Source: Sphingopyxis bauzanensis (GTDB taxonomy: Bacteria > Pseudomonadota > Alphaproteobacteria > Sphingomonadales > Sphingomonadaceae). Taken from it: a stretch of DNA of 64,000 nucleotides. Each line of letters opens with the position of its first letter. The stretch's first letter is position 1. This document shows, one piece after another, positions 52,990 to 63,999 of the stretch. The notes beneath the pieces are model-generated. The model saw only the letters and a list, made by a program, of their open reading frames with translations, was not told the origin of the DNA and did no database searches. The stretch covers positions 62,001 to 126,000 of the forward strand of contig NZ_NISK01000005.1 in assembly GCF_002205675.1 (NCBI RefSeq), read 5' to 3'. The position numbers and the translations under genes were made by a program.

Positions 52990-53628
52990 ATGACCAATCC
53001 GCGGGCGCAGGCCCAAGAAAAGAAAGCTCCGCTGGGCCGCCGGGTCCGCGAGGGCCTCAAGCGCTTTTTCGGACCGTGGGGCATGTTTGTCCGTGGTTTT
53101 ATCAAGCATCCGGTCATGGTCGGGTCGATCGTGCCATCGTCGCCGACGCTGATCCGCCACATGCTGAAGCCCGTCGATTGGAAGAACACCAAGCTGTTCG
53201 TCGAATATGGCCCAGGGGTTGGCACCTTTTGCCGTCCGGTGCTCGAACGCATGGCGGGTGACGCGACGTTGATCGCGATCGACACCAACGAAGATTTTAT
53301 CGATTATCTGCGCAAGGATATCCGCGACAGCCGCTTTATCGCGGTTCACGGCTCGGCTTCCGAAGTTGAAGCGATCATCGCAGCGCACGGCTTTGAAAAA
53401 GCTGACTATGTCCTGTCGGGTCTGCCTTTCTCGACGTTGCCCGCCGGCGTCGGCCCGGCGATTGCGGCGGCAACGCACCGCGTTCTGCGCCCCGGCGGCG
53501 CGTTCCTTGTCTATCAGTTCCGCGCCCGCGCGCGCGATTTCCTCGCGCCGCATTTTGCCCGCATCGACAATGCGTTCGAGTGGGTCAATGTGCCGCCCTG
53601 CTTCCTGTTCTGGGGCTGGAAGGACTAA
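52990..53628 (+). CDS. phospholipid N-methyltransferase-like (PmtA family)
   Basis: A 212-residue SAM-dependent methyltransferase: a basic N-terminal amphipathic segment (LGRRVREGLKRFFGPWGMFV), VGSIVPSSP, SAM motif I VEYGPGVGTFCRPVL, and SGLPFSTLP at the position of the PmtA-type motif IV. PmtA methylates phosphatidylethanolamine towards phosphatidylcholine at the membrane; rRNA-dimethylase-like relatives exist, so the substrate is probable rather than certain. ATG 52990 is chosen from homology. It is tail-to-tail with a phospholipase-D-family gene. Confidence 0.8.
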   Translation: MTNPRAQAQEKKAPLGRRVREGLKRFFGPWGMFVRGFIKHPVMVGSIVPSSPTLIRHMLKPVDWKNTKLFVEYGPGVGTFCRPVLERMAGDATLIAIDTNEDFIDYLRKDIRDSRFIAVHGSASEVEAIIAAHGFEKADYVLSGLPFSTLPAGVGPAIAAATHRVLRPGGAFLVYQFRARARDFLAPHFARIDNAFEWVNVPPCFLFWGWKD

Positions 53629-54821
53629 ACTTCCAGATCGGGATCGGCGTCTCCAAGACCGAAATTGAGCCGCCGCGACACCGTATAGTCCGCGGCGCCA
53701 ACGACAAACCATGCGAGCGTCCAGCGCAGCCGCGTCAGCCATCCGGCTCGCGCCTTGTGCTTGGCGGCGGTGATGTCGTCGCAATCCGCCTGCTGCGCCG
53801 CGATGAAGCCCCGCATCTGCTCGGCAAAACCGGCGTCGGCGACGCGCAGCATCACCTCGACATTCACGAACAGGCTGCGCATGTCGAAATTAGCGGTACC
53901 GATATAGACGACATCGTCGATCACGATCAGCTTCATGTGCAGCTTGCAGGGGCGATATTCCCAGACCTGCGCCCCTTTGCGCAGCAGATAGCCATAGAGC
54001 AGCCGCGAGGCACCGATCGTTGCCGCATTGTCAGATTTCGCCGCCATGATGAAGCGCGCTCGGCCATGCCGGGCGACGCGGCTAAGGCGCCGCAGCATGC
54101 CTTGGCCCGGCGAGAAATAGGCCATCACCATGTCAAGTTGGCGCGCGCCGACCAAATCGGTGCGCACCGCTTGCGCCCATGGCGACAGCCGCTGGGTCGG
54201 GCCGCCGACCAGCCAGGTCACCGGCCCCGCCTCCACCGGCCATTCACGGATCAGGCGGCGGAGCATCAGCAGCTTGCCGTCGTTGGTCACGGTGTAGTCG
54301 TGGATTTCCTCGAACCACGCGACCATCCGCGCCACCGAGGACCCGCGTACGATGATGCCAAGATCAAACCAGCAATTGTCCAGCTGTGTGCCCAGATAGG
54401 GAGCCGCGATGTTGAACCCGCCGGTCACCGCCACCTCGTCGTCGATCAACAGCAATTTCTGGTGGTTGCGGATCAGATAGCTCGATCGCCAGCGCCGCGA
54501 GAAAAACGTCACGCTGCCGCCCGCTTCACGCAGCGGAACAAAGATGCTGTCCGCGATGCCCGATGAGCCGAAACTGTCGATCACCGCACGCACCCGTACG
54601 CCGCGCCGCGCGGCCGCGGTCATGGCATCGAGGACGCGCGTTCCGGCAGCGTCGTGCTCGAAGATATACATGATGATGTTGATGCTGCGGATGGCGCCAG
54701 CGAGCAGGGCGAGGATGCGTTCGAGCCTCTGGTCGCCGTCGACGATGACCTCCAGCCGGTGACCGGCGACGTCAGCGGTTAGCGTATCGAGATCGCTGGC
54801 AGGGCTGGATGCATCAGTCAT
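53625..54821 (-). CDS. phospholipase D-family enzyme (cardiolipin synthase-like)
   Basis: Both HKD motifs are present in the 398-residue chain: RNHQKLLLIDDEVAVTGGFN (His120, Lys122, Asp127) and KLHMKLIVIDDVVYIGTANF (His295, Lys297, Asp302). Two PLD modules without an N-terminal membrane anchor fit ClsB/ClsC-type cardiolipin synthases. The stop overlaps that of the PmtA-like gene on the other strand, placing two phospholipid enzymes together. Confidence 0.88.
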   Translation of the reverse strand: MTDASSPASDLDTLTADVAGHRLEVIVDGDQRLERILALLAGAIRSINIIMYIFEHDAAGTRVLDAMTAAARRGVRVRAVIDSFGSSGIADSIFVPLREAGGSVTFFSRRWRSSYLIRNHQKLLLIDDEVAVTGGFNIAAPYLGTQLDNCWFDLGIIVRGSSVARMVAWFEEIHDYTVTNDGKLLMLRRLIREWPVEAGPVTWLVGGPTQRLSPWAQAVRTDLVGARQLDMVMAYFSPGQGMLRRLSRVARHGRARFIMAAKSDNAATIGASRLLYGYLLRKGAQVWEYRPCKLHMKLIVIDDVVYIGTANFDMRSLFVNVEVMLRVADAGFAEQMRGFIAAQQADCDDITAAKHKARAGWLTRLRWTLAWFVVGAADYTVSRRLNFGLGDADPDLEV

Positions 54822-54961
54822 CGCCCGCTCATAGGCGGGGCGATACAAGCGCCGCAAGGGCAGCGCTTCGATTGACAGCGGCGGGCCGTCCTGCTAGCGC
54901 GCAGCGCTTGCCGCCACGCCTTCAAAAAGGGCTGGTCTCTCCGATATTCTAAGGAAACAAC

Positions 54962-55306
54962 ATGGCCCGCGTTACCGTCGAGGATTGCGTCGACAAGATT
55001 CCCAACCGTTTCGACCTGGTCCTGCTCTCCGCGCACCGCGCGCGCGAGATTTCAGGCGGTTCAGAGCTGACCATCGACCGCGACCGCGACAAGAACCCCG
55101 TCGTCGCGCTGCGCGAGATTGCCGAGCAGACGGTGCGTCCGAAGGATCTGAAGGAAACGCTGATCACGACGCTGCAGAAGGTTGTGATCGACGATGACGA
55201 TACGCCCGATGAAATCAGCTCGATCAGCCGCTCGGCCGAAGCCCTCCGCCTGACCGCCGCCGCGCCGCCGCGCAGCCCCGCGGGTGGGGGCAGCGACTTC
55301 GAATAA
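54962..55306 (+). CDS. rpoZ: RNA polymerase omega subunit
   Basis: The 114-residue protein starts [20 protein letters not shown] and contains [10 protein letters not shown] and [10 protein letters not shown], the conserved omega core; the last 40 residues are an acidic then Ala/Pro-rich tail. It helps assemble RNA polymerase and is one ppGpp-binding contact. AAGGAAA precedes the start. A terminator follows the gene. Confidence 0.96.
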   Translation: MARVTVEDCVDKIPNRFDLVLLSAHRAREISGGSELTIDRDRDKNPVVALREIAEQTVRPKDLKETLITTLQKVVIDDDDTPDEISSISRSAEALRLTAAAPPRSPAGGGSDFE

Positions 55307-55328
55307 GCGCTGCGACATGTGAACGAAG

Positions 55329-55355
55329 GGGCTGCGGGAAACTGCGGCCCTTTTT
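55329..55355 (+). terminator. Rho-independent terminator of rpoZ
   Basis: A 7-bp stem (GGGCTGC at 55329-55335 with GCGGCCC at 55344-55350, one wobble pair), an 8-base loop, then TTTTT at 55351-55355. It starts 23 bases after the rpoZ stop. Confidence 0.8.
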
Positions 55356-55358
55356 GTG

Positions 55359-55964
55359 TCAGCCGAAATCCTTGAGTTCGGCCACGCGGATCGCTTTCGA
55401 TGCCAGCATCGGTTCGATGATTCGCTGGATCCGGTGCGCGCGGGGTGAGCCGGCGGCAATGTTGAACAGGCTGTTGGCAATGACGTCGGCGATCTGTACC
55501 CCGTCGCTGCGGTGGCTTTCCGCCAGAGAGGCACGGCCCCACGCGCCGAGGCCCGCCTGAATCTCTTCGCGAACCTTGCCGAGTATCACTGGATCATAGC
55601 GGCCATCGTCGATCACGACATCGGTGCATACGCCGCCGGTTTCGGGCAGCCACCGCCCGACTGCGAGGTTGAGCAGCGCGGCATAGACCGACAGGTCGCT
55701 GGGAACGGCGCCACCAGGCTTCCCGCCGATCGTGTCGCGCCTCGCCATCGCAACCCAGGCGCGGCCACCGGCGCGATCGAAAAGTTCTAGCAGGTAGGCG
55801 CGCTCGACGAGGCTGATCCGGCTGCCTTTGAGTTCGCCGCGCAGGCCGGTGACGCTGCGAAACCGCGCATGAATGTCGGCGGCGACCTGCGGCGACAACA
55901 TGACCGCGGCAAACGTCATCGCACCGGCATTGAGCCCACCCGATTCGTCACAGTAAATCGTCAC
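55359..55964 (-). CDS. DUF3800 family protein
   Basis: The protein carries the family's near-N-terminal acidic motif YCDESGGLNAG and the later SHRSDGVQIADVIANSLF (the S..D.GvQ.AD segment), a fold related to RNase H-like nucleases, though activity is unproven for most members. GTG 55964 puts the motif at the start, as usual; ATG 56039 or 56060 would overlap the preceding gene. DUF3800 genes are often accessory, and some sit in defence loci, but no partner is seen here. Confidence 0.75.
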   Translation of the reverse strand: MTIYCDESGGLNAGAMTFAAVMLSPQVAADIHARFRSVTGLRGELKGSRISLVERAYLLELFDRAGGRAWVAMARRDTIGGKPGGAVPSDLSVYAALLNLAVGRWLPETGGVCTDVVIDDGRYDPVILGKVREEIQAGLGAWGRASLAESHRSDGVQIADVIANSLFNIAAGSPRAHRIQRIIEPMLASKAIRVAELKDFG

Positions 55965-55983
55965 CGGCGGCGGGGCCGATGGG

Positions 55984-56472
55984 TCACCGGACGCGGCCGA
56001 AGAAGGCGACCGAGCGGCTTTGCCCCGCGGGGACAGCATCACTCCACAGCCAGCGGACATGCGTGACGTCTCTCGCGGCGGCAGGCCGCTCTGCCGCGCC
56101 GGGGACGGCGACTGTCAGTGCAGCGAGCGCCCCATAGGTCTTGCCGCCATCGACGGAAACGGCAAAACCTGCGGTGTCATTTGTGCCATCAAAGATCAAC
56201 GCCTCGGGAATCGGGTTGGTCAGATTGACCCCCGCCGCCGGGGCGGCGCCATTGTTGGTGAAGGTGAGGGTCAGGCGAATGCGGTCGCTGGGCACGACGA
56301 CATCGGGCGTGGTGTAGGTCTTCTCGCCCTCGCGGCCATCAACGCCCGGTCCCGATCTTTCCAGTTCGAGCTTGTTCGTCAGCGCGCCGGTGCCCTGTGC
56401 CGCGGCGGGCAGAGCGCCCATCGCCAAGGCGGTGGCCAGCGTCACTATCGTCCACGATTTACGGATCATCAC
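55984..56472 (-). CDS. secreted DUF11-like repeat protein
   Basis: A 162-residue protein with a signal peptide (LATALAMGALPAAAQG) and one DUF11-like Ig-fold domain (SDRIRLTLTFTNNGAAPAAG, LTNPIPEALIFDGTND). Such domains occur in surface or periplasmic proteins, usually as repeats; this one has a single copy. It sits 20 bases before the DUF3800 gene, possibly in one transcript. Confidence 0.7.
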   Translation of the reverse strand: MMIRKSWTIVTLATALAMGALPAAAQGTGALTNKLELERSGPGVDGREGEKTYTTPDVVVPSDRIRLTLTFTNNGAAPAAGVNLTNPIPEALIFDGTNDTAGFAVSVDGGKTYGALAALTVAVPGAAERPAAARDVTHVRWLWSDAVPAGQSRSVAFFGRVR

Positions 56473-56502
56473 CGTCTCCTATGTCGATCGCTCCATGGCG
56501 GA

Positions 56503-56913
56503 TCAGGCAGGGCAGGGGTAGCGTTTCTTCATCAGCGCATCGAATGCCGTGTGGATGCTGACGCGCTTGCGCACCGGCGCGGGGTAGGAGCGTAGGTGGC
56601 CCAGCCACTGCTCGGGAGTCAGCGTTCCCGATTCGGGCGGGCAGCTGGTGGTTTTGCGCCCGGCGCGGCGATCGGCGTCAATACGCGCCTTGTAGCGTTT
56701 GCCCGCGGCGATCACCTCGCCTTTCAACTGATTGCCTTGCGGCGTCGCGAGCGCCAGGGGGCCGAGGCGGGCGAGCGAGTCGGCTCGCATCAGGAACGCG
56801 GCAACGCTCATGTCGCCCGGCGCCATCGCGCACAGCAGCGGCGCGGTCAGCAAGACAGGCAAGATGCGCGCGCGTTTCCCCAGGGTCATGCGCCGCAACT
56901 TGCCGTCAGCCAA
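56503..56913 (-). CDS. hypothetical secreted protein
   Basis: A 136-residue protein (start 56913, or 56889 giving MTLGKRARILPVLL) with a signal-peptide-like segment (ILPVLLTAPLLCAMAPG) and two later cysteines (TSCPPES, KRYPCPA) that could form a disulfide. I recognise no family. It follows ftsH by 38 bases on the same strand. Confidence 0.6.
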   Translation of the reverse strand: MADGKLRRMTLGKRARILPVLLTAPLLCAMAPGDMSVAAFLMRADSLARLGPLALATPQGNQLKGEVIAAGKRYKARIDADRRAGRKTTSCPPESGTLTPEQWLGHLRSYPAPVRKRVSIHTAFDALMKKRYPCPA

Positions 56914-56951
56914 TGAATACCCCCTGAATCGAGCGCGCCAGGTCGATCAGC

Positions 56952-58898
<1,947 letters not shown>

Positions 58899-58944
58899 GC
58901 GAGTACTTTCCTAATCGGCGCGGCGAGTGCGCTCCTATCCCGAC

Positions 58945-58972
58945 AAGATAGGATAATCAGGTTAAATGACAA
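58945..58972 (-). promoter_or_regulatory. promoter of ftsH
   Basis: Minus-strand -35 TTGTCA (58967-58972) and -10 TATCTT (58945-58950), 16 bases apart. An inverted repeat CCTATC/GATAGG (58934-58952) overlaps the -10 box and could be an operator. The promoter lies between the tilS stop and ftsH, so ftsH need not depend on read-through. Confidence 0.6.
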
Positions 58973-58980
58973 TGAGCCAA

Positions 58981-59991
58981 TCAGCCCTTTTTGGGCAGTT
59001 TCCGGCGCGGTGCATCAGAAATGCGCCATATAGCCCCTTCAAAGCCGCGAACGGGGTCGATCAGCAGGGCGCCGACCATCGCGCGCTTGCCCTTGTGCAT
59101 GGCCGCGATCACGCCTTCGAGCGAGCCACCACGGATCGCCAGCTGGGCGGCATTGGCGCGCAGGCGTTGAGCGACGATGCGGCGGAACATCTCGGGCGGA
59201 TAGGATTCGTTGCGGATCACCGCGATATCGGAGGCGTCGGGCCAGGAGGCGATCAGGCGCTCGACCGCCCAGTCGAGCGCCTCGTCGGCCTCGGCGAGCC
59301 AGCCCGCCGAGCGCGCGGCGGCGGCGGGATCGAGGATCGTCTGCGATGTCAGCGCCTGCCGTAGCCGGGCGCGATCGAAACGATCGTCGCTGTTCGACGG
59401 GTCATCGACAAAGGGCAGGTCATTTTCGAGCGCCAGACCGACCAGATCGCTGCGCCGCCAATGCAGCAACGGCCGCATCACGGCACCATTACGCGAGCGA
59501 ATCGCCGACATGCCGCCGACGCCGCTGCTGCGGTTCAGCCGCATGACAATCGTTTCCAGCTGATCGTCGGCATGATGCGCGGTGAGGATATGGTCGAGCG
59601 CATTGGCGCCGCGCCACTGGTCGAGCAGATGATAGCGCTCGGCGCGCGCGGCCGCCTGCAGCGATCCTTTGATCGGCGCGGCGGGGCGCAGGGTTGAATG
59701 CGGGATATGTTCGCGATTGCAAAAGCTCGCAACCATGCGCGCTTCCTGGTCCGACCCCTTGCGCAGGCCATGATCGACAGTGGCCGCCCAGACCTGTCCG
59801 GGCAGCAGCGTCGCCATCAGCCAGAGCAGCGCCATGCTGTCGGGACCGCCCGACACGGCGACGCCATAGTGCAATTGGTGCCATTCGGGTCCGGCGAGCG
59901 CGCAAAGGTCGCTCGCCAGCCGATCGGCGCGGTCGCGGTCGCGGTCAGCAACCTGCTTTTGTTTTTGCGGCGGCTGCATCGGTTCGGACAT
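58981..59991 (-). CDS. tilS: tRNA(Ile)-lysidine synthase
   Basis: The 336-residue protein has the PP-loop AVSGGPDSMALLW and further N-type ATPase motifs (VDHGLR, TAHHADDQLETIVMRL, RPLL.. and FVDDPSNSD). It modifies C34 of tRNA-Ile(CAU) so it reads AUA. The C-terminal part is short for the family, as common in alphaproteobacteria. ATG 59991 is chosen; 59979 is possible. The start lies within the end of cpoB, so the genes overlap. Confidence 0.92.
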   Translation of the reverse strand: MSEPMQPPQKQKQVADRDRDRADRLASDLCALAGPEWHQLHYGVAVSGGPDSMALLWLMATLLPGQVWAATVDHGLRKGSDQEARMVASFCNREHIPHSTLRPAAPIKGSLQAAARAERYHLLDQWRGANALDHILTAHHADDQLETIVMRLNRSSGVGGMSAIRSRNGAVMRPLLHWRRSDLVGLALENDLPFVDDPSNSDDRFDRARLRQALTSQTILDPAAAARSAGWLAEADEALDWAVERLIASWPDASDIAVIRNESYPPEMFRRIVAQRLRANAAQLAIRGGSLEGVIAAMHKGKRAMVGALLIDPVRGFEGAIWRISDAPRRKLPKKG

Positions 59992-60880
59992 CCTGCGGAG
60001 CCTTGTCACCATAGACGTCTTCGAGCTCGCGGAACGCCTTGCAGGCATCGGCCTTGCGGCCCAGCTTGTCGAGCGCGACGCCCATGAACATCAGGCTGTG
60101 CGGCGCGCGGGCGCCGCTGGGGCGGTCCTTGTAATTATTATAGAATGCGACGGCGGCCAGGCTGGGCTTGCCTTCGTCGAGGTAAGCGCGGCCCAGCAGA
60201 TTCTGGGCAAAGCTGGCGTGGCTGCTGTTCGGCCATTTGGTCACGACCTGTTTCAGTTGCGCCTGCGCTTCGGGGTAGAGCTTGGCCTCCCATAGCCGAA
60301 ACCCATAATCATATGCGTCCTTGGTTTCATTGCCGGTCGCGGGGATTTCAACCGTTTTGACCAGCGCGAGCCGTGCCGCGTTGGGCGTTGTCGCGGCGGG
60401 TTTGGCAGCCGTGGCCGGGGGCTTCTTCGCCGGCGTGGCGGCTAGCGTCGACGTCGTTGTCGGCGCCGGAGCAGGGGCAAGGTTGGCGGGCGTTGCAGTG
60501 GCCTCGGGATCGGCGAAACGCTGATCCATTTGGGCTTTATAGGCGGTGAACTGCTTTTCGAGCTCGCGCAGCTGGAAGGCGTTCTGCTCAGCCTGGCCGG
60601 TCAACGTCTGGAGCTGGCTTTCCAAGGCGTCGACCCGCGCGGTCAGGTCGATTACCGGGGCGTTGCTACGCGCGCGTTCGCCAGGGGAGTTGTCGGGCGC
60701 AATCTCGCCCTCGAAAAAGGTTGGGCTGCCGCCGGGGAATACGGAGCGCTGGACCGCCCGCATTTCCTTTTCCAGCCGTTCGACGCGCTTGCCGATGGCC
60801 GCCTCTTGCGCGGGCGCGGGCATCGTCGCGGCAAGCGCAATCGTCGCGGCTCCCAGGAAAGTGATCTGACGCATTTTCAT
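59945..60880 (-). CDS. cpoB: Tol-Pal associated cell-division coordinator CpoB (YbgF)
   Basis: The 311-residue protein has a signal peptide (FLGAATIALAATMPAPAQ), a trimerising coiled coil (RVERLEKEMRAVQ; LTARVDALESQLQTLTG), a Pro/Ala/Thr-rich linker (about 135-170), and C-terminal TPR repeats (AYDYGFRLWEAKLYPEAQAQ; PNSSHASFAQNLLGRAYLDE). It links outer-membrane constriction with peptidoglycan synthesis. Overlap with tilS and order cpoB-tilS-ftsH match other alphaproteobacteria, but tol-pal genes are not upstream here. Confidence 0.92.
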   Translation of the reverse strand: MKMRQITFLGAATIALAATMPAPAQEAAIGKRVERLEKEMRAVQRSVFPGGSPTFFEGEIAPDNSPGERARSNAPVIDLTARVDALESQLQTLTGQAEQNAFQLRELEKQFTAYKAQMDQRFADPEATATPANLAPAPAPTTTSTLAATPAKKPPATAAKPAATTPNAARLALVKTVEIPATGNETKDAYDYGFRLWEAKLYPEAQAQLKQVVTKWPNSSHASFAQNLLGRAYLDEGKPSLAAVAFYNNYKDRPSGARAPHSLMFMGVALDKLGRKADACKAFRELEDVYGDKAPQDVRTDAAAAKTKAGC

Positions 60881-60994
60881 TTGCCGTTCGGCCCCCACCA
60901 ATTAACCATTTTGTCGTTCATAACGCCGCAAAGTGCGGCAGCGCAAACCCAATTCGGTGCGCTGCCGTTCGTGCCGACCCAAAAGATGGCCGGT

Positions 60995-61861
60995 TCAGCC
61001 CTTCGGAAGCGGGGCTGTCGCAGGCGCCGCAGTGCTGGGCGCGCCGTTTCCTTCAGCGCGCGCCACCAGATCGGCAGGCTTGAGCGAAACGCCCTTTACC
61101 AGCGTATCGGCGGGGCCGATCGCCCCAACGTCGCGGCCGCCAACGGTGACTTTCAACGCCTGCGGAATGCTGGTGCGCAGCGTGAACTGGTCGATATATG
61201 CCGGCGGCACCTGATAGGTTTCGCCCGGGTCGAGCGTGCGCCAGTTTTCGGTTTTGCCCGTCGCATCATCGAACCCGATCCACACCTCGGAAAGGCCGGT
61301 CAGCACCACCGGCGCGTCGGCGGCGATGGCCAACTGTGGAGAACCGGTCTTGCTTGTCGGCGGCGCTGCGGCGTCGCTTTGCGGTGCTTCGGAGGCATCG
61401 GCGGCGCGGTTCTGCGCGGCAATCAGCGCTTCGCCCGGTTCGACCGACAGGAAGCGCCAAACGCCATAGGCCGAGGCGAGCAGCAAGGCGATAATCACCA
61501 GCGTCCATGTCATCCGCGCGGTGGGCAGGCGGGTCGGGTCGGTCGGCTCATAAGCTTCGTAAAGCGGCCGCGCGCCATTCGCGTCTTCTTCGAGCTCGCG
61601 GCGCACCGCGGCGCCGACTTCGGCTTCGGGAAGGTCGACCGCGCGGGCATAAGCGCGGGCGAAGCCGGTGACATAGGTTCGGCCCGGAAGTTCCGAAAAA
61701 TCGGACTTTTCGATCGCGGACAGGTGGCGCTGGGTGATCCGAGTGCGGGTCGCCACATCGGCAAGCGACAATCCCGCAGCTTCCCGCGCCAGCCGAAGCC
61801 GGTCGCCGGTGCGCGTGATCGCCAGCTCGCCCTGTTCCGGGGCGACATCCTCGTCTGTCAT
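60995..61861 (-). CDS. RodZ-like helix-turn-helix membrane protein (DUF4115)
   Basis: The 288-residue protein has an N-terminal Xre-like domain (LRLAREAAGLSLADVATRTR, HLSAIEKSDFSELPGRTYVT, residues about 20-75), one membrane helix (TWTLVIIALLLASAYGVW), and a periplasmic DUF4115 domain (LSEVWIGFDDATG, VGGRDVGAIGPADTL). RodZ anchors MreB and affects cell shape. ATG 61861 is chosen; 61909 is possible. It lies between hslU and cpoB. Confidence 0.87.
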   Translation of the reverse strand: MTDEDVAPEQGELAITRTGDRLRLAREAAGLSLADVATRTRITQRHLSAIEKSDFSELPGRTYVTGFARAYARAVDLPEAEVGAAVRRELEEDANGARPLYEAYEPTDPTRLPTARMTWTLVIIALLLASAYGVWRFLSVEPGEALIAAQNRAADASEAPQSDAAAPPTSKTGSPQLAIAADAPVVLTGLSEVWIGFDDATGKTENWRTLDPGETYQVPPAYIDQFTLRTSIPQALKVTVGGRDVGAIGPADTLVKGVSLKPADLVARAEGNGAPSTAAPATAPLPKG

Positions 61862-62004
61862 TACTGTCTCCGCGCCGGTCGATTGCAACCCGTGTCGACC
61901 GCGTCGCACCGTTCATCGCATTGACGGGCCGAAAAAGTCAAATGAAGTTCGGCAAACGACCGGCTGAAAAGAGTATGAATTACGCTCGTCGGAACGAGAT
62001 GCGT

Positions 62005-63306
62005 TCAGAGCACATATTTGCTGAGGTCGGTATCGCCGACAATCTCCGACAGCTGGCGTTCGACATAGGCGGCATCGATGGCGAGGGTGGTGCCTGACAT
62101 GTCTTCGGCGCCGAAACTGACCTCTTCGACCAGTTTCTCCATGATCGTCTGGAGCCGCCGCGCGCCGATATTTTCGACGCGTTCGTTGACCTCGGCGGCG
62201 AGTTTGGCGACGCGGGCGATCGCATCGTCGGTGAACGACAGGGTGACGTCCTCGGTGCCGAGCAGCGCCGAATATTGTTCGGGCAGTCCCGCCTTGGTCT
62301 CACTCAAAATGCGGACGAAATCGCTTTCGGTGAGGGCATTCAACTCGACGCGGATCGGCAGGCGGCCCTGAAGCTCGGGGAGCAGGTCGCTGGGTTTGGC
62401 GACATGAAAGGCGCCCGATGCGATGAATAATATATGGTCGGTCTTCATCGGACCATATTTGGTTGCGACGGTGGTGCCCTCGATCAGCGGCAGGAGGTCG
62501 CGCTGGACGCCTTCGCGGCTTACCGAGCCGCCGCGCACGTCGCTGACCGCGATCTTGTCGATTTCATCAAGGAAGACGATGCCATTGGCTTCGGCATCGG
62601 CGAGCGCGATGCGGGCGACGTCGTCCTGATCGAGGCGCTTGTCCTGCTCCTCCTCGATCAACCGCGTCGCGGCTTCGATGACCTTGAGCTTGCGGCGCTT
62701 CTTCGGCGCGCCGCCCATCGCCTTGCCCAACATGTCGGACAGGTTGATCATGCTCATCTGCCCGGGCTGACCGGGCAGTTCGAAGGGCATGCTGGGTGCG
62801 TCGGCAACCTCGATTTCGACCTCGCTATCGTCGAGATGGCCTTCGCGGATGCGTTGGCGAAAGCTCTGGCGCGTGGCCTCGCTCGCGCCCTTGCCGGTCA
62901 GCGCATCGAGCAGCCGTTCCATCGCGGCCTCTTCGGCGGCGGCGCGCACCGCTTCGCGGCGGCGGTCTTTTTCCAGCCGCACCGCTTCCTCGACCAGGTC
63001 GCGGGCGATCTGTTCGACGTCGCGGCCGACATAGCCGACCTCGGTGAATTTGGTCGCCTCGACCTTGATGAACGGTGCGTCGGCAAGCTTGGCCAGACGG
63101 CGCGAAATCTCGGTCTTGCCGCAGCCGGTGGGGCCGATCATCAGGATGTTCTTCGGCGTCACTTCGTCGCGCAGATCGGCAGACAGCTGCTGGCGGCGCC
63201 AGCGATTGCGCAGCGCCACCGCGACCGCGCGCTTGGCGGCATCCTGGCCGATGATATGCGTGTCGAGCGCAGCGACGATCGCCTTGGGAGTCAGGTCTTT
63301 GTTCAT
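62005..63306 (-). CDS. hslU: HslUV protease ATPase subunit HslU
   Basis: The 433-residue AAA+ unfoldase has Walker A GPTGCGKT (58-65), [18 protein letters not shown], Walker [13 protein letters not shown], and the C-terminal tail LSKYVL that docks into HslV. The I-domain (about residues 105-240) is present. It unfolds proteins for HslV. It follows hslV by 5 bases on the same strand. Confidence 0.97.
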   Translation of the reverse strand: MNKDLTPKAIVAALDTHIIGQDAAKRAVAVALRNRWRRQQLSADLRDEVTPKNILMIGPTGCGKTEISRRLAKLADAPFIKVEATKFTEVGYVGRDVEQIARDLVEEAVRLEKDRRREAVRAAAEEAAMERLLDALTGKGASEATRQSFRQRIREGHLDDSEVEIEVADAPSMPFELPGQPGQMSMINLSDMLGKAMGGAPKKRRKLKVIEAATRLIEEEQDKRLDQDDVARIALADAEANGIVFLDEIDKIAVSDVRGGSVSREGVQRDLLPLIEGTTVATKYGPMKTDHILFIASGAFHVAKPSDLLPELQGRLPIRVELNALTESDFVRILSETKAGLPEQYSALLGTEDVTLSFTDDAIARVAKLAAEVNERVENIGARRLQTIMEKLVEEVSFGAEDMSGTTLAIDAAYVERQLSEIVGDTDLSKYVL

Positions 63307-63311
63307 CTGTC

Positions 63312-63878
63312 TTACGCCTGCGTTTCGAGTGTTTCTTGGGTGAACTGGTCGTTGGTGTAGACGCAGATGTCGGCGGCGACCTGCATCGCCTTGCGAACCA
63401 GCACTTCGGCGTCCTTTTCATATTCGGCTAGCGCGGTGGCGGCGGCGAGGGCGTAATTGCCGCCCGACCCTATCGCGGCAATGCCGCCCTTGGGTTCGAG
63501 CACATCGCCGTTGCCGGTGATAACCAATGTCACCTCCTTGTCGGCGACGATCATCATCGCCTCGAGGTTGCGCAGATATTTGTCGGTGCGCCAATCCTTG
63601 GCAAGTTCGACCGCGGCGCGCAGCAGCTGGCCGTTATGGCGCTCAAGCTTGGCTTCGAGCCGCTCGAACAGCGTAAACGCATCAGCGGTCGCGCCGGCAA
63701 AACCGCCGATGACGCTGCCGTCGTGGAGGCGGCGCACCTTGCGCGCGTTGGGCTTCATCACCGTCTGGCCCATCGACACCTGCCCATCGCCGATGACGAC
63801 GACCTTGTCAGCGGTGCGGGCGGAGAGGATGGTGGTTCCGTGCCAGGGCGCGGCACTTTGCGCGTGAGAATTGGTCAT
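63312..63878 (-). CDS. hslV: HslUV protease peptidase subunit HslV
   Basis: The 188-residue N-terminal nucleophile protease has the segment [10 protein letters not shown]. Cleavage after Gly14 would expose Thr15 as the catalytic residue, leaving a 14-residue propeptide typical of alphaproteobacteria. [13 protein letters not shown] and [15 protein letters not shown] are conserved. ATG 63878 is chosen over 63914, which adds a non-conserved basic stretch. The first gene of the hslV-hslU pair. Confidence 0.95.
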   Translation of the reverse strand: MTNSHAQSAAPWHGTTILSARTADKVVVIGDGQVSMGQTVMKPNARKVRRLHDGSVIGGFAGATADAFTLFERLEAKLERHNGQLLRAAVELAKDWRTDKYLRNLEAMMIVADKEVTLVITGNGDVLEPKGGIAAIGSGGNYALAAATALAEYEKDAEVLVRKAMQVAADICVYTNDQFTQETLETQA

Positions 63879-63933
63879 GCGGCGGGATATGGGAGATAGC
63901 GGGCGGAGCCGCAAGGGGAGGGCGATGCGCCGG

Positions 63934-63999
63934 TCAGGCGGCCCAGCATAGAACGGCGCGGCCGCCGGGTGCGATCTCTATCAACGATGCGTCGTCGAG
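63934..63999 (-). CDS. C-terminal end of an unidentified gene (cut by window edge)
   Basis: A minus-strand frame open from the window edge encodes [20 protein letters not shown] plus one residue and stops at 63934-63936. Codon use is GC3-rich like its neighbours. Too short to identify; it could be chance. Confidence 0.35.
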   Translation of the reverse strand, partial: LDDASLIEIAPGGRAVLCWAA

